DNA of 39,088 nt, taken from positions 1 to 39,088 of the forward strand of contig CAKTCT010000023.1 in NCBI GenBank assembly GCA_934539585.1. Reading direction: 5' to 3'. Positions 1 to 8,144 of this stretch are shown here, one piece after another. The translations under genes and the position numbers were made by a program. Origin of the DNA: an uncultured Oscillospiraceae bacterium. Lineage in GTDB: Bacteria > Bacillota > Clostridia > Oscillospirales > Ruminococcaceae. Under the pieces are notes generated by a model. That model was not told the DNA's origin. It did not search any database and was given only the letters and a program-made list of their open reading frames with translations. Numbering within the stretch: position 1 is the first letter of the stretch; every line of letters begins with the position of its first letter.

Positions 1-64
1 TCTGCGGAGGGCGAGGAAGGGGCTTTGCCCCTTCCATCCCCACCAGCCTTTTGAAAAAGGCTGG
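1..64. repeat. Two adjacent palindromes (REP-like element)
   Basis: Two perfect hairpins lie back to back. Positions 15-23 pair with 27-35 (GGAAGGGGC with GCCCCTTCC, 3-nt loop). Positions 43-52 pair with 55-64 (CCAGCCTTTT with AAAAGGCTGG, 2-nt loop). No coding frame is convincing here. The pair resembles the dispersed intergenic palindromes common in Oscillospiraceae genomes; that comparison is from memory. Its left edge may lie outside the window. Confidence 0.5.
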
Positions 65-101
65 ACCGAAAACTTGGGTTTTTGGGGGCGGCAGGTGGTG
101 C

Positions 102-143
102 AAAAGGCGGGGAACGTATTGCGTTCCCCGCCTTTTCTTTTTC
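102..143. terminator. Bidirectional intrinsic terminator after rsgI
   Basis: A perfect 15-bp stem (102-116 with 122-136, AAAAGGCGGGGAACG and its complement) has a 5-nt loop. It has T-rich sequence on the right and, read on the minus strand, the A-run at 102-105 supplies U residues. It lies about 75 bp downstream of the rsgI stop and would end the sigI-rsgI transcript. Confidence 0.85.
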
Positions 144-212
144 TTTGTTCAGCGACAGAAACTCTGCCCCCAACTTGCAAAGCTCTGTCTGGATTCCGGT
201 ATTCCGGGGCTT

Positions 213-1241
213 TTATGAAGCCGGCGGGATCGCCGTGCCGCCAATGCCCTCCTTCCATTTCGTATCATTCATTGATTTCTCCATGGGTTCGCCCAGGGGC
301 GGCGCTACGTTGGCCAGCTCCGAGGATTCGTCAGAGGACTCCGACGAGGACTCCTCGGGGAGTGAGGATTCCTCCTCCCCGGGCTCTGCAATGTCTGCCG
401 AGGGCTCCGCGCTTTCGGATGAAGAAGGTTCCTCAATGGCGGATTCTTCGGCGCTGGTTTCTCCGGGCTCCGATTCTGTTTCTCCGGAGTCCTCGGATGG
501 CGTCTGCGGACGGCCGTCCTGGAAGGCTTTCAACTCGTTCATGATTTCCCCCACCGGCTGGCTGAGCCACGCCAGGGTGTCTACGCTGGAAGGGTCCTCT
601 GCGGACGCCTTCAGCTGCTCCACCAGGTCCAGCTTGCCGGGGGTAACGCCCAGAATTTTTGCTTCCTCCCGCTGCTCCTGGGTGACGGTGACGGCTGCCA
701 CCTCCACCTGGGCGTTCAGATTGCCGGTCTCTTTCTGCGCGCTCTGTTCCAGGCGCGCTGCCAGCTTTTCCGACGCTTGCTCATTCTGACAGGATGCTGC
801 GATAATCAGGCCGTTGGACTTTGTTTCCTCAAAATAGCCCGAGGACGCGATACGGTCCAGGGTCTCCCGGACGGCGGCGTCGATGGTCTTATTGGCCAGA
901 CGCGCCCCCTCCAGGACACGGCCGCCGTCTTCGTTGACCGCCGTTGCCTGAAGGACCCGGTCGAACCGGTTCAGGACGTACTCCACCGATGGATTGACGT
1001 CCAGGCTCACATAGGCGTAGGGAGAGGCGTAAAGATACCCGCCGCCTCCCAGCAGGACCAGCGCCGCAGCAGCAGCCGCGGCCCACGCAGAAGCCTTTCT
1101 GAGGGGGGATGCCGCCGTCAGGGCCTCGGGTTCCACCGTCTGGCCCAGGGCGTATCCCCGGTTCCGGACCCGGGTCACGCGGCCGTCCTGGGTCAGGGCG
1201 GCGGCATACCGGCCCTCCACTGCGACGATAACCGCTTTCAT
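213..1241 (-). CDS. rsgI: Anti-sigma-I factor RsgI family protein
   Basis: 342 aa. Residues 1-50 form the RsgI N-terminal cytoplasmic domain (MKAVIVAVEGRYAAALTQDG start), known in the family to bind and hold SigI. A single Ala/Leu-rich membrane segment lies at about 52-72. It is followed by the conserved extracytoplasmic segment with SLDVNPSVEYVLNRFDRV at about 77-95. The last 95 residues are low-complexity, rich in Ser, Glu and Pro, with no recognisable sensor fold. In cellulolytic clostridia RsgI tails carry carbohydrate-binding modules; here the tail looks disordered and could span or contact the cell wall. The start codon overlaps the sigI stop by 4 bases (ATGA), so the two are translationally coupled. 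Family assignment is firm; the signal sensed is unknown. Confidence 0.9.
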   Translation of the reverse strand: MKAVIVAVEGRYAAALTQDGRVTRVRNRGYALGQTVEPEALTAASPLRKASAWAAAAAAALVLLGGGGYLYASPYAYVSLDVNPSVEYVLNRFDRVLQATAVNEDGGRVLEGARLANKTIDAAVRETLDRIASSGYFEETKSNGLIIAASCQNEQASEKLAARLEQSAQKETGNLNAQVEVAAVTVTQEQREEAKILGVTPGKLDLVEQLKASAEDPSSVDTLAWLSQPVGEIMNELKAFQDGRPQTPSEDSGETESEPGETSAEESAIEEPSSSESAEPSADIAEPGEEESSLPEESSSESSDESSELANVAPPLGEPMEKSMNDTKWKEGIGGTAIPPAS

Positions 1242-1954
1242 CCGAATCCGTTCTCCTTTACAAAGTGCAGATATGCGGCAAGTCCCGGGAAGTTCCCTGC
1301 AAGGATTTCCGCTGCCGCTATTATATACTTTCGGTGGCGCTCCAGGATTTTTCGGGGTACCTCCGCATTTTTTTCTAAAATTTTGATGGGGAGGGTCCGG
1401 CTCCGGCGCATTTCGTGGAGGAGGGCCGGGTTCACCAGGAGGTACCGCACCGCTTTTCCGCAGGCGCGGCGGGTCTTTTCCGCCTTGGGGGAGACCTCCG
1501 CCAGGTCCATGAAGGAAAAGCCGTAGCCGATGAGGATGGCGCTGACCTCCCGGATTTCCTCGGGGAGGGGATTTTCCGCGGGCTGCTCCGACAGGCGCTC
1601 CGCCACCTCGCCGGTGAGGGCGTCGGGGTCTTCGCCGGGCTCCGGACCGTCAAAGGCGTGGGAGGCCGGAATCTCCGCCTGGAACTTTTTCTGGCTCCGG
1701 TAGTAGTCCACCAGCCGCCGACGGATCATCAGCCGGGCAAAGGCGGGGAAGCCGCCCTTTTCCGGGGCGTACTGCTCCACGGCCTGGGAAAATGCGCCCA
1801 GGGCCACCGACCACTCGTCGTCGGAGTCGGTGAGGTACCGGCGGGCGGCCACGGAGGCCTCCCGGAGGATGAAGGGGCGGTACTCCTCCACCAGCCGGGC
1901 AAGGGCTTCGGGGTCCCTGGCGGCGTTTTGGATTTTCTGTGCGTCGGCGCCCAT
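1238..1954 (-). CDS. sigI: RNA polymerase sigma factor SigI
   Basis: 238 aa, the usual length for SigI. The N-terminal half has the sigma-70 region 2 character (LVEEYRPFILREASVAARRY, then EWSVALGAFSQAVEQYAPEKGGFPAFARLMIRRRLVDYYR), which binds core polymerase and the -10 element. The C-terminal SigI-specific part ends RHRKYIIAAAEILAGNFPGLAAYLHFVKE. The ATG at 1954 has AAGGAGG 6 nt upstream. It is co-transcribed with the downstream anti-sigma gene (4-base overlap). SigI in Bacillus and clostridia controls heat or cell-wall/polysaccharide responses; the regulon here is not visible. Confidence 0.92.
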   Translation of the reverse strand: MGADAQKIQNAARDPEALARLVEEYRPFILREASVAARRYLTDSDDEWSVALGAFSQAVEQYAPEKGGFPAFARLMIRRRLVDYYRSQKKFQAEIPASHAFDGPEPGEDPDALTGEVAERLSEQPAENPLPEEIREVSAILIGYGFSFMDLAEVSPKAEKTRRACGKAVRYLLVNPALLHEMRRSRTLPIKILEKNAEVPRKILERHRKYIIAAAEILAGNFPGLAAYLHFVKENGFG

Positions 1955-1995
1955 GTCCGGCCTCCTTTCCGGGAATTTTTTGGGGGTGATGCTTT

Positions 1996-2024
1996 ATTAT
2001 AGCATGATCTGGCGGGTTTTTCAA
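1996..2024 (-). promoter_or_regulatory. Sigma-A promoter of sigI-rsgI
   Basis: On the minus strand TTGAAA (2019-2024) and TATAAT (1996-2001) are 17 bp apart. The -10 lies inside a short inverted repeat (ATGCT...AGCAT). This gives a leader of about 40 nt before the sigI start. No SigI-type autoregulatory promoter was recognised. Confidence 0.8.
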
Positions 2025-2078
2025 CTGTTGGGGAATGGGAAGGCCGCCTCCGCATGTCTGGTGGGCGGGGCGGCGGGG

Positions 2079-2546
2079 TCAGATTTCGTTGTGGTAGTAG
2101 CGGGTGATCAGCTCCTCCAGGGTGCGGGCCACCGGTTTCCAGCAGCAGCTTTCGCCGATGCTTTCGTGCTCCCAGAGGTAGAGGGTGTCCTCGGGGACGG
2201 CGTCGGGGGAAAAGCGGTAGCAGTAGTAGTCGCCGCAGCCGTTGGAGGCGAAAAAGAGGAAGCGGCCCACCCGCTCCCAATAGATTTCCCGGCCCTGAGC
2301 GCCGTATTCCTCCTCGAAAAATGGCAGGAGGGCTTCCCGGTTCAGGCGGACGTTTTCCGCGATTTCCTGGGCGGAGAGCAGGAGCCAGCGGTCGCCGTTC
2401 ATTTCCGCAAGGAGGTCCCGGAGCGGCTGGGGGAAGGGCACGCCTGCCGCCTGCTCCGCGGCGGCGATGGATTCCTCCGGGCAAGGGGGCTGGGGGGTTA
2501 CATAGGGGATTCCCTGGGACAGCTTTAAAACCAGTTCTCGGTACAT
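2079..2546 (-). CDS. SMI1/KNR4 family protein
   Basis: 155 aa from the ATG at 2546, which has GGGAGG 5 nt upstream; a TTG 12 bases further upstream lies before the Shine-Dalgarno and is less likely. The pattern fits the SMI1/KNR4 (SUKH) fold: an N-terminal helix (EESIAAAEQAAGVPFPQPLRDLLAEMNG), a middle FFEEEYG segment, then GRFLFFASNGCGDYYCYRF and a C-terminal helix ending EELITRYYHNEI. SUKH proteins are often immunity proteins of contact-dependent or polymorphic toxins, but stand-alone copies are common. No toxin gene is adjacent, so an orphan immunity or housekeeping role cannot be decided. It is soluble and presumably cytoplasmic. Confidence 0.8.
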   Translation of the reverse strand: MYRELVLKLSQGIPYVTPQPPCPEESIAAAEQAAGVPFPQPLRDLLAEMNGDRWLLLSAQEIAENVRLNREALLPFFEEEYGAQGREIYWERVGRFLFFASNGCGDYYCYRFSPDAVPEDTLYLWEHESIGESCCWKPVARTLEELITRYYHNEI

Positions 2547-2562
2547 GATTCCTCCCAAAGGG

Positions 2563-3048
2563 TCAGATTCTGGCGACGAGCAGGGCGATTCCGGCGATGC
2601 CCAGGGCCAGGATCAGGTAGAGGGCGGTGGCCGCGGTCCGTTTGATCAGGACGGTTTTCCAGGGCTTTACGTAGGGGACGCCCTCCATCCCCGGGACGGC
2701 CCAGATTTTACTATGGCCCACCCAGAGGCGGTCGATGACGATGCCGTCGAACCAGTTTACGGCCACCAGAAAGAGGGCGGCCTGGAAATAGGCGGTTCTG
2801 AAGTCCGCCACGCGGTTCCAGCGGGCGAGAATCAGGATAAGAGCGGCAAAAATCAGGATGCAGAAACACGTCATGAAGTGTTTGCCCTGCTTCATCACGG
2901 CGGCTTTATCCGCAAGGCCGCGGTTCTGGGCCTCGTCCAGGTAGGCCTTGGGGTAGAAGTACAGGCAGTTCCGGCCGCTGTTCTGCACGGCGCATTTTAC
3001 CAGCAGGAAATACAGGAGACAATACAGGGCGATTTGCAGAAGCAGCAT
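2563..3048 (-). CDS. Small integral membrane protein, function unknown
   Basis: 161 aa with about four hydrophobic segments: residues 2-17, 58-76, 88-98 and 136-158. Between segments three and four is an aromatic loop (NWFDGIVIDRLWVGHSKIWAVPGMEGVPYVKP). The ATG at 3048 has GGAGG 8 nt upstream. The gene follows the next membrane-protein gene by only 3 bases, so both are probably made from one message. I do not recognise a family with assigned function. It may pair with its neighbour as a membrane complex; this is inference from spacing alone. Confidence 0.75.
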   Translation of the reverse strand: MLLLQIALYCLLYFLLVKCAVQNSGRNCLYFYPKAYLDEAQNRGLADKAAVMKQGKHFMTCFCILIFAALILILARWNRVADFRTAYFQAALFLVAVNWFDGIVIDRLWVGHSKIWAVPGMEGVPYVKPWKTVLIKRTAATALYLILALGIAGIALLVARI

Positions 3049-3051
3049 GGG

Positions 3052-3513
3052 TCATTCCTCCGTAGCGGGTTGCAGGGATTTTTTGGCGTTCTGATAGGAA
3101 AGCAGGATGTGGCTGGGCGCGAAAATGACGGCAGCAAGGGTCAGCAGGATGGACCGGCTCATGATCCCGCTGAACAGGAACAGAAGCGACGGCAGGATGG
3201 AAAGGGCCAGGGCCCGGAAAACGCTGCTTTTCCGGAAGCAGAGAATCCAGATCAGGCAGTACAGGGCCGCCAGGATGGCATCTACCACCAGGTAGAGGGT
3301 GAAGGCCTCGTCCGACCACCAGCCGAACCAGGTCCCCGGGATGTTGAAAATCATGAATCCGAAGCAGCCGAACCGGCCGATCTGCTTGGCGGTCTCCACG
3401 GCGGGATTGTGCCATTGGTTGGCGAAGCCGTCCTTGCAGCGGATGGCGAAGACGATGTTGGGAATCAGGATGACCGCTACCATGGCCAGCCCGAAAACGT
3501 TGAACCAGTTCAT
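3052..3513 (-). CDS. Small integral membrane protein, function unknown
   Basis: 153 aa with four predicted membrane helices: about 5-22, 48-62, 72-93 and 103-135 (the last may be two short spans). The conserved-looking loop CKDGFANQWHNPAVETAKQIGRFGCFGFMIFNIPG follows helix 1. The start ATG at 3513 has GGAGG 6 nt upstream and its first base overlaps the hydrolase stop (TAATG), indicating translational coupling. It belongs to a family of hypothetical four-helix clostridial membrane proteins as far as I can tell; no catalytic or transport motif is visible. Confidence 0.75.
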   Translation of the reverse strand: MNWFNVFGLAMVAVILIPNIVFAIRCKDGFANQWHNPAVETAKQIGRFGCFGFMIFNIPGTWFGWWSDEAFTLYLVVDAILAALYCLIWILCFRKSSVFRALALSILPSLLFLFSGIMSRSILLTLAAVIFAPSHILLSYQNAKKSLQPATEE

Positions 3514-4208
3514 TATTGTCCTCCGAAAGTGGTTTTCAGAAAGTCGTCGACGGCCCGGTTGAATTCCGCCGGGCGCTGGCTGGCGATAAAATGGGTGCCC
3601 CTGAGGATGGCCAGCCGGGCGTTGGGGAGGCTCTGGGCGATTTTCCGCGTATGGGATTCCCTGATCATATCCCTGGCGCCGCAGAGGACCAGGGTGGGGG
3701 CGGTGATTCCGGACAGGTCCCGGGGGCGGATATGGGGCTCGTTGACCATTAAGCCCAGCATTTCGGCGTTTTTCCTGGCGTCCTCCGATCTGGCGGCAAA
3801 ACGGCGGGCGATTCTGTACCCCAGCTCAATGGGGAGCTGGGTGGTCCGTTTGACCCCGGAGGGGTCCAGGTTGCCGCCGTTTAGAATCAGGGCCCTGACC
3901 ATCTGGGGGTGGGCCATGGCGAATTCCATGGCGATATTGGCTCCGTCGGAGAAGCCCAGGATCACGGCCTGGGCGATCTCATGGGCCGTCATGAAGCCCC
4001 AGAGGTCCCGGGAGAACTGTTCGATGGTGAAGGGGGCGGTGCCCCGGGGGGATTTGCCGTGGCCCCGGGTATCCAGGGCGATGACGCGGTAACGGGTCCG
4101 GAAGTATTCGATCTGGTGACGGAAATAGGTGTGGTCCTCGCCGTTTCCGTGGAGGAGGAGGAAGGGGGTTCCGGTTCCTGCTTCCTGATAGTGGAGTTGG
4201 ATGTCCAT
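3513..4208 (-). CDS. Alpha/beta hydrolase
   Basis: 231 aa, a complete small alpha/beta hydrolase. The oxyanion-hole motif is FLLLHGNGEDH (about 17-27) and the typical strand is VIALDTRGHGKS. The nucleophile elbow is LGFSDGAN (G-x-S-x-G, Ser near residue 86). The acid is in LVLCGARDMI and the catalytic His in LRGTHFIAS near the C-terminus. The ATG at 4208 has AGGAGG close upstream. It is cytoplasmic with no signal peptide. The family covers esterases, thioesterases and C-C hydrolases, and the substrate cannot be read from sequence. It leads a coupled group with the two membrane-protein genes that follow it. Confidence 0.88.
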   Translation of the reverse strand: MDIQLHYQEAGTGTPFLLLHGNGEDHTYFRHQIEYFRTRYRVIALDTRGHGKSPRGTAPFTIEQFSRDLWGFMTAHEIAQAVILGFSDGANIAMEFAMAHPQMVRALILNGGNLDPSGVKRTTQLPIELGYRIARRFAARSEDARKNAEMLGLMVNEPHIRPRDLSGITAPTLVLCGARDMIRESHTRKIAQSLPNARLAILRGTHFIASQRPAEFNRAVDDFLKTTFGGQ

Positions 4209-4228
4209 GGGGGCCTCCTGCTGTTGTT

Positions 4229-5470
4229 TTATCGCAGCCGGAAGTCCTGGTCCAGCTGCCAGTCGCGGCCTTCCAGGAAGTCGTAGCCCAGCAAGGCTTC
4301 GATGTCGGAGGGCTGGCCGCAGAGCTCGCCGATGTCGATGTTCTGCAATTGGATGGAGCGGTTCTGGAACCGGATGGGGAAGGTCCGCACATAGGGGGTG
4401 AGGGCCGACTGGGCGGAGCCGATGCCCACCGTCTCAGCGTCATGGTACTCCACATCGGGGAGGCGGGTGCGCCAGGAGGCGGCCAGGGTCGATTCGGTAT
4501 GTCCGGTGTCCACCCGGGCCTTGAAGGGGGCTCCGGCGTACTCCGGGAAGACTATGGGGCCCTGCCGGACGTCCGGGGGCAGCGAATTGGGGGATTTATC
4601 CGAGGGACGGACCCGGAGGGAGGGCTCTTGAGCGGAATACTCCCAGCAGAATCGGGAGATTACGTCCCAGCCAAGGAGGATTCTGGCGGGAAAGGGGGTG
4701 CCGTTATCGTCGGTGAAGGCGAAATCGGCGTCGTCTGTCACCAGGACGTTCCATCCGTCCAGGGAGACGCCGCCGATCCGGACGCCGGGAAGGACGGCGG
4801 TCCGGAGGGTGCGGACCAGGCCGTTATTGTTGCCTGCGCGGAGGGAGGCGGTTTCCGCCGGGATTTCCAGCTCCGAGAGAAGGCTCCGGGCGATGACGGT
4901 CATGCCTGCGCCGGTGTCAAAGAGGGCGGCGGCCTCCCGGTCCCGGATGCGGAGGGTGACAAAGAGGAGGTTTGCGAAGGTGCGGGGGAAAAGGCAGTTG
5001 TTCATGGGGTCTCCTTTCGGGGGCGGAGCTTTTCTCAGATGCACGAAGGACAGCCCGCCGGAGTCCTGGTGCTCCTTATATGGACGGCAGCCCATTTTTC
5101 GTAAAGGCGGAGATTGGTCCAGGTTTTTGTACAGGTGTACAGCGCTTTGGGGGGCCGGGGCGGCGGTGTCCACGGCGGACAGCAGCTTCCGGGCCAGCCC
5201 CTGGCGGCGGTAGTCCGGGTGGATCATCAGGCGGCCGACCTCGATGGTCCCGCCGTTTCTTTTATATCGGATCGCGCCGATCATTCTGCCGGTATCGGTT
5301 TCCAGCTTCAGGGTGTGCCAGTTGGAGAAATCCGCGCGGTGCTCCTCCTCGGTTTCCTGCAAGGCTGGGACCGCGCGGCTCCCGATCATCTCCGCCTCGC
5401 TTTCAAATGCCAGCAGCTGAAGCCGGTACAGGGCCGGGATATCGCTGCTTTCCGCGGGAAGGATTTTCAT
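4229..5470 (-). CDS. GNAT acetyltransferase fused to a double retropepsin-like aspartic protease domain
   Basis: 413 aa in one open frame. Residues 1-147 are a GNAT N-acetyltransferase with the acetyl-CoA loop HPDYRRQGLARK at 84-95. Residues 156-413 hold two retropepsin-like lobes. The first has ALFDTGAG (Asp185) and ILLGWDVI (264-271). The second has ARVDTGHT (Asp321) and ALLGYDFL (392-399). Each lobe thus has the D-T-G active-site triplet and the later Leu-Gly-x-Asp element. Codon 156 is an ATG (5003-5005) preceded by GAAAGGAG at good spacing, so the protease half may also, or only, be made as a separate 258-aa protein. No signal peptide or membrane segment was seen. Targets of both activities are unknown. 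The main ATG at 5470 has GGAG 7 nt upstream. Confidence 0.8.
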   Translation of the reverse strand: MKILPAESSDIPALYRLQLLAFESEAEMIGSRAVPALQETEEEHRADFSNWHTLKLETDTGRMIGAIRYKRNGGTIEVGRLMIHPDYRRQGLARKLLSAVDTAAPAPQSAVHLYKNLDQSPPLRKMGCRPYKEHQDSGGLSFVHLRKAPPPKGDPMNNCLFPRTFANLLFVTLRIRDREAAALFDTGAGMTVIARSLLSELEIPAETASLRAGNNNGLVRTLRTAVLPGVRIGGVSLDGWNVLVTDDADFAFTDDNGTPFPARILLGWDVISRFCWEYSAQEPSLRVRPSDKSPNSLPPDVRQGPIVFPEYAGAPFKARVDTGHTESTLAASWRTRLPDVEYHDAETVGIGSAQSALTPYVRTFPIRFQNRSIQLQNIDIGELCGQPSDIEALLGYDFLEGRDWQLDQDFRLR

Positions 5471-5516
5471 ACTGCATCTCCGTTCAGGGCTTGTCCCCGG
5501 TGGAAATCCAGAGGGA

Positions 5517-6803
5517 TTATCTGGAGGGCTCCGGGGTCTTTTCGATGGCGAGCTTTATGTACAGGATGGTCGCCGCCGTCAGCAGGAGGGAGATCACCGA
5601 CAGGACCTGCTGGGGGAAAACCGGGAGGCCGAAAAGGGTATCGCCGGCGTCCCGGATATGGGAGACGACTTTTCCGGCCAGCAGCGCCGCAAGAAAGCCG
5701 CAGATCCCGCCGATGCTGTTCTTGATGGCGATGGCCTGGGCGATATACCGGGAATCCACGCAGCGATAGGTGATATTGAAGGCGTTGGCGTTGGTGCCCG
5801 CCATGGCGATATTGTAGCAGAGGGTCTGGAGGATGATGAGGAACCACAGGTCCCGGGTGATGAAGATATTGATCAGGAAGCCGGCTCCGGCGATGACCGC
5901 CGCCAGCTCGAAGCCCTTGGCAAAGCCCCTGCGGTCGGAATACCGGCCGAAGGGGACCGACACCAGCATCCGGGCGAGCTGCCCCGCAGTATTGATGATC
6001 TGGACGGCGAAAAGGGACAGGAGGAGGTCCTTGGTTTTGAAGACTCCCAGGAAGCCCACGGAAAAGTACTGGGCGCAGTTCCAGAGGATGGTCATGACCA
6101 CCAGCCTGCGGAATTTTTGGTTCCCGAAGGTCTCTTTTCCCATGCCGCCCAGGGGGACGGCGGTCTGCTTTTTCCCGTCGCCCTTGATCAGCAGCAGGGA
6201 AACGATGTTGAGCAGCGCCGTGATGAGCATACAGCAGGCGATGAACAGGAAGGCTCCGTTGAGATTGCCTAAGCCCTCAAAGCGGTCGATGATATAGCCC
6301 ACGACTGCGCTGAACACCATTCCCGACAGGAGGGAAACGATTTCCTTTACGGCGGAGTACTCCGCGCGGTGGTCGGGGTCCACGTAGGAGTTGGCCCACT
6401 GGAAGCAGATGGGCGACGCGATATACTGCCCGGCATAGGCAAGGAGGACGCCTACGATGACGAGGACGGTCTTCGCTCCTGTGCCCACGGGGAGGAAGGG
6501 GATCAGGTACAGGGAGCAGAACAGCAGCTGGCTCACCACGTTAAAGGCGACGACGGTCTTTTTCCGGTCAATGGGGAGGGCGGAGACCATCAGGGACAGG
6601 AGCTGGACCACAAAGGCCAGGGAGATAAAGGAGGAGATGATGCCGATCAGGGAGTCCCGGATCCCGATGGACGCCAGCAGCTTGGCCAGAAAGGCGTCCG
6701 AGACCAGGAGGGCGGAAAGGTATTCAAAGGTACACTGGGCAATATAGGCTTTTCTTGCGCTTTTGTACGAAGGGGTGTGAAAAATCCGGGCGTCCTGTTC
6801 CAT
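5517..6803 (-). CDS. Major facilitator superfamily transporter
   Basis: 428 aa with about 12 hydrophobic helices and the central cytoplasmic loop around residues 205-225 (LLIKGDGKKQTAVPLGGMGKE), the usual 6+6 layout of MFS carriers. Short basic loops such as LPIDRKK and VPFGRYSDRRGFAKG (the second a motif-A-like loop) sit where the family has them. The start at 6803 has only a distant AAGGAA, so translation may be weak or coupled. It lies 46 bp upstream of the acetyltransferase/protease gene and 50 bp downstream of alr on the same strand. Substrate is unknown; drug, sugar or metabolite export are all possible. Confidence 0.85.
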   Translation of the reverse strand: MEQDARIFHTPSYKSARKAYIAQCTFEYLSALLVSDAFLAKLLASIGIRDSLIGIISSFISLAFVVQLLSLMVSALPIDRKKTVVAFNVVSQLLFCSLYLIPFLPVGTGAKTVLVIVGVLLAYAGQYIASPICFQWANSYVDPDHRAEYSAVKEIVSLLSGMVFSAVVGYIIDRFEGLGNLNGAFLFIACCMLITALLNIVSLLLIKGDGKKQTAVPLGGMGKETFGNQKFRRLVVMTILWNCAQYFSVGFLGVFKTKDLLLSLFAVQIINTAGQLARMLVSVPFGRYSDRRGFAKGFELAAVIAGAGFLINIFITRDLWFLIILQTLCYNIAMAGTNANAFNITYRCVDSRYIAQAIAIKNSIGGICGFLAALLAGKVVSHIRDAGDTLFGLPVFPQQVLSVISLLLTAATILYIKLAIEKTPEPSR

Positions 6804-6853
6804 GGTGTTTTTCCATTCCTTTTCCTTGGCGTTTTTTGAGGGGGATACCGGGG

Positions 6854-8032
6854 TCAGCTTCGGTTGAAGTCCAGGACCTTGACCACCTGGCCGCCGCGGA
6901 AATACAGCCGGGGGACCCGCTTGCCTACCAGGCAGAGGAGCTCATAGTGGATGGTCCCGGCCAGGGAGGCCAGCTCGCTGAAGGTGATCTCCTCCCCGCC
7001 GTCCCGGCCGGCCAGGGTCACTTGGTCGCCTTCGGCGGCGTCGGGGATGTTCGTGACGTCCACCATGATCTGGTCCATGCAGACGTTGCCCACCACCCGA
7101 GCGCGCTTGCCCCGGATCAGGACATCGGCCCGGTTGGAGAAGGCCCGGAGGTAGCCGTCGGCGTAGCCCACCGGCACTGTGGCGATGCGCATGGACTTCC
7201 GGGCACGGAAGGTCCGGGAGTAGCTGATGCAGTCCCCGGGCTCCACGTCCTTGACCATGGCAACGGTGGAGCGGAGGCTCATCACCGGTTTCAGGTCGAT
7301 GCTCCGGCCGGGGAGGAGGTCCAGGGGCTGGCCGTAGAGGACCACCCCTGCCCGGGCCCCGTCGAACTGGTACTGGGGGTAGCTGATAATCCCGGCGGAA
7401 TTCTGCAGGTGGAGGAACAGGGGGCCGGCTCCGGCGGCTTTCAGGGCAGTGGTGGCGGTCCTGAACCGGCGGTACTGCTCCCGGGTATAGGCGACGCCTT
7501 CCTCCGAGGGGTCGTCGGAGGAGGAGAAGTGGGAGAAGGCTCCGGTGATCTTCAGGCCCGGCAGGCGGCAGGCTTCCAGCAGGACCTCTGTGGAGCCGGA
7601 GGGCCGTCCCACCACGAAGCCGATGCGGCCCATGCCGGTGTCCAGCTTCAGGTGGCCCTCCACGGTGACGCCTGCGGCCCGGGCGGCTTCGGAGAGCTCA
7701 TGGGCGTACTGGAGGTTGAGGATGGCCTGGGTCACGCGGTACTCCGCCAGCTCCCGGGCCATGGAGGCGGGGGTCACGCCGAAGATGAGGATTTCCCCTG
7801 TGATGCCGGCATTGCGCAGGCCCACGGCTTCCTCCAGGTTGGAAACGCCGAAGCGCTTCACCCCCATATCCGCCAGCTCCCGGGAGACCATCCGGTCCCC
7901 GTGGCCGTAGGCGTCGGCCTTGACCACAGCCAGCATTTCGGTGGTATCGGAAAGGCAGGAACGGGCCGCCTCCGCGTTATAACGGAGGGCGTCCAGGTCG
8001 ATCTCTGCCCAGGTTCGCTTCAAAAACTCCAT
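6854..8032 (-). CDS. alr: Alanine racemase
   Basis: 392 aa from the ATG at 8032; an in-frame TTG 24 bases upstream is less likely. It interconverts L- and D-alanine for peptidoglycan. The PLP-binding lysine is Lys38 in AVVKADAYGHG. The second catalytic residue is Tyr271 in CISYSRTF, and VPVGYADGYLR follows at about 286-296, as in fold-type III racemases. Both domains (N-terminal TIM barrel, C-terminal beta domain) are complete. The gene is divergent from the SLOG gene across a 112-bp interval. It is the only clearly essential cell-wall gene in this cluster, and the MFS gene downstream may share its message. Confidence 0.95.
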   Translation of the reverse strand: MEFLKRTWAEIDLDALRYNAEAARSCLSDTTEMLAVVKADAYGHGDRMVSRELADMGVKRFGVSNLEEAVGLRNAGITGEILIFGVTPASMARELAEYRVTQAILNLQYAHELSEAARAAGVTVEGHLKLDTGMGRIGFVVGRPSGSTEVLLEACRLPGLKITGAFSHFSSSDDPSEEGVAYTREQYRRFRTATTALKAAGAGPLFLHLQNSAGIISYPQYQFDGARAGVVLYGQPLDLLPGRSIDLKPVMSLRSTVAMVKDVEPGDCISYSRTFRARKSMRIATVPVGYADGYLRAFSNRADVLIRGKRARVVGNVCMDQIMVDVTNIPDAAEGDQVTLAGRDGGEEITFSELASLAGTIHYELLCLVGKRVPRLYFRGGQVVKVLDFNRS

Positions 8033-8100
8033 AAAACCTTGCAACCTTTCAAACAAATGTTTAAAAATTCACACTTTCGTAACATATCGGCGCGGATATC

Positions 8101-8109
8101 TGGTACAAT
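8101..8109 (+). promoter_or_regulatory. Extended -10 promoter of the SLOG gene
   Basis: TGGTACAAT gives a TG-extended -10 (TACAAT, 8104-8109) about 36 bases before the start codon. No good -35 lies 16-19 bp upstream, as expected for an extended -10 promoter. The alr promoter on the opposite strand of this interval could not be fixed. Confidence 0.5.
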
Positions 8110-8144
8110 AAAGGTAAGATGCGCAAACAAAAGGAGGGGTGCCC

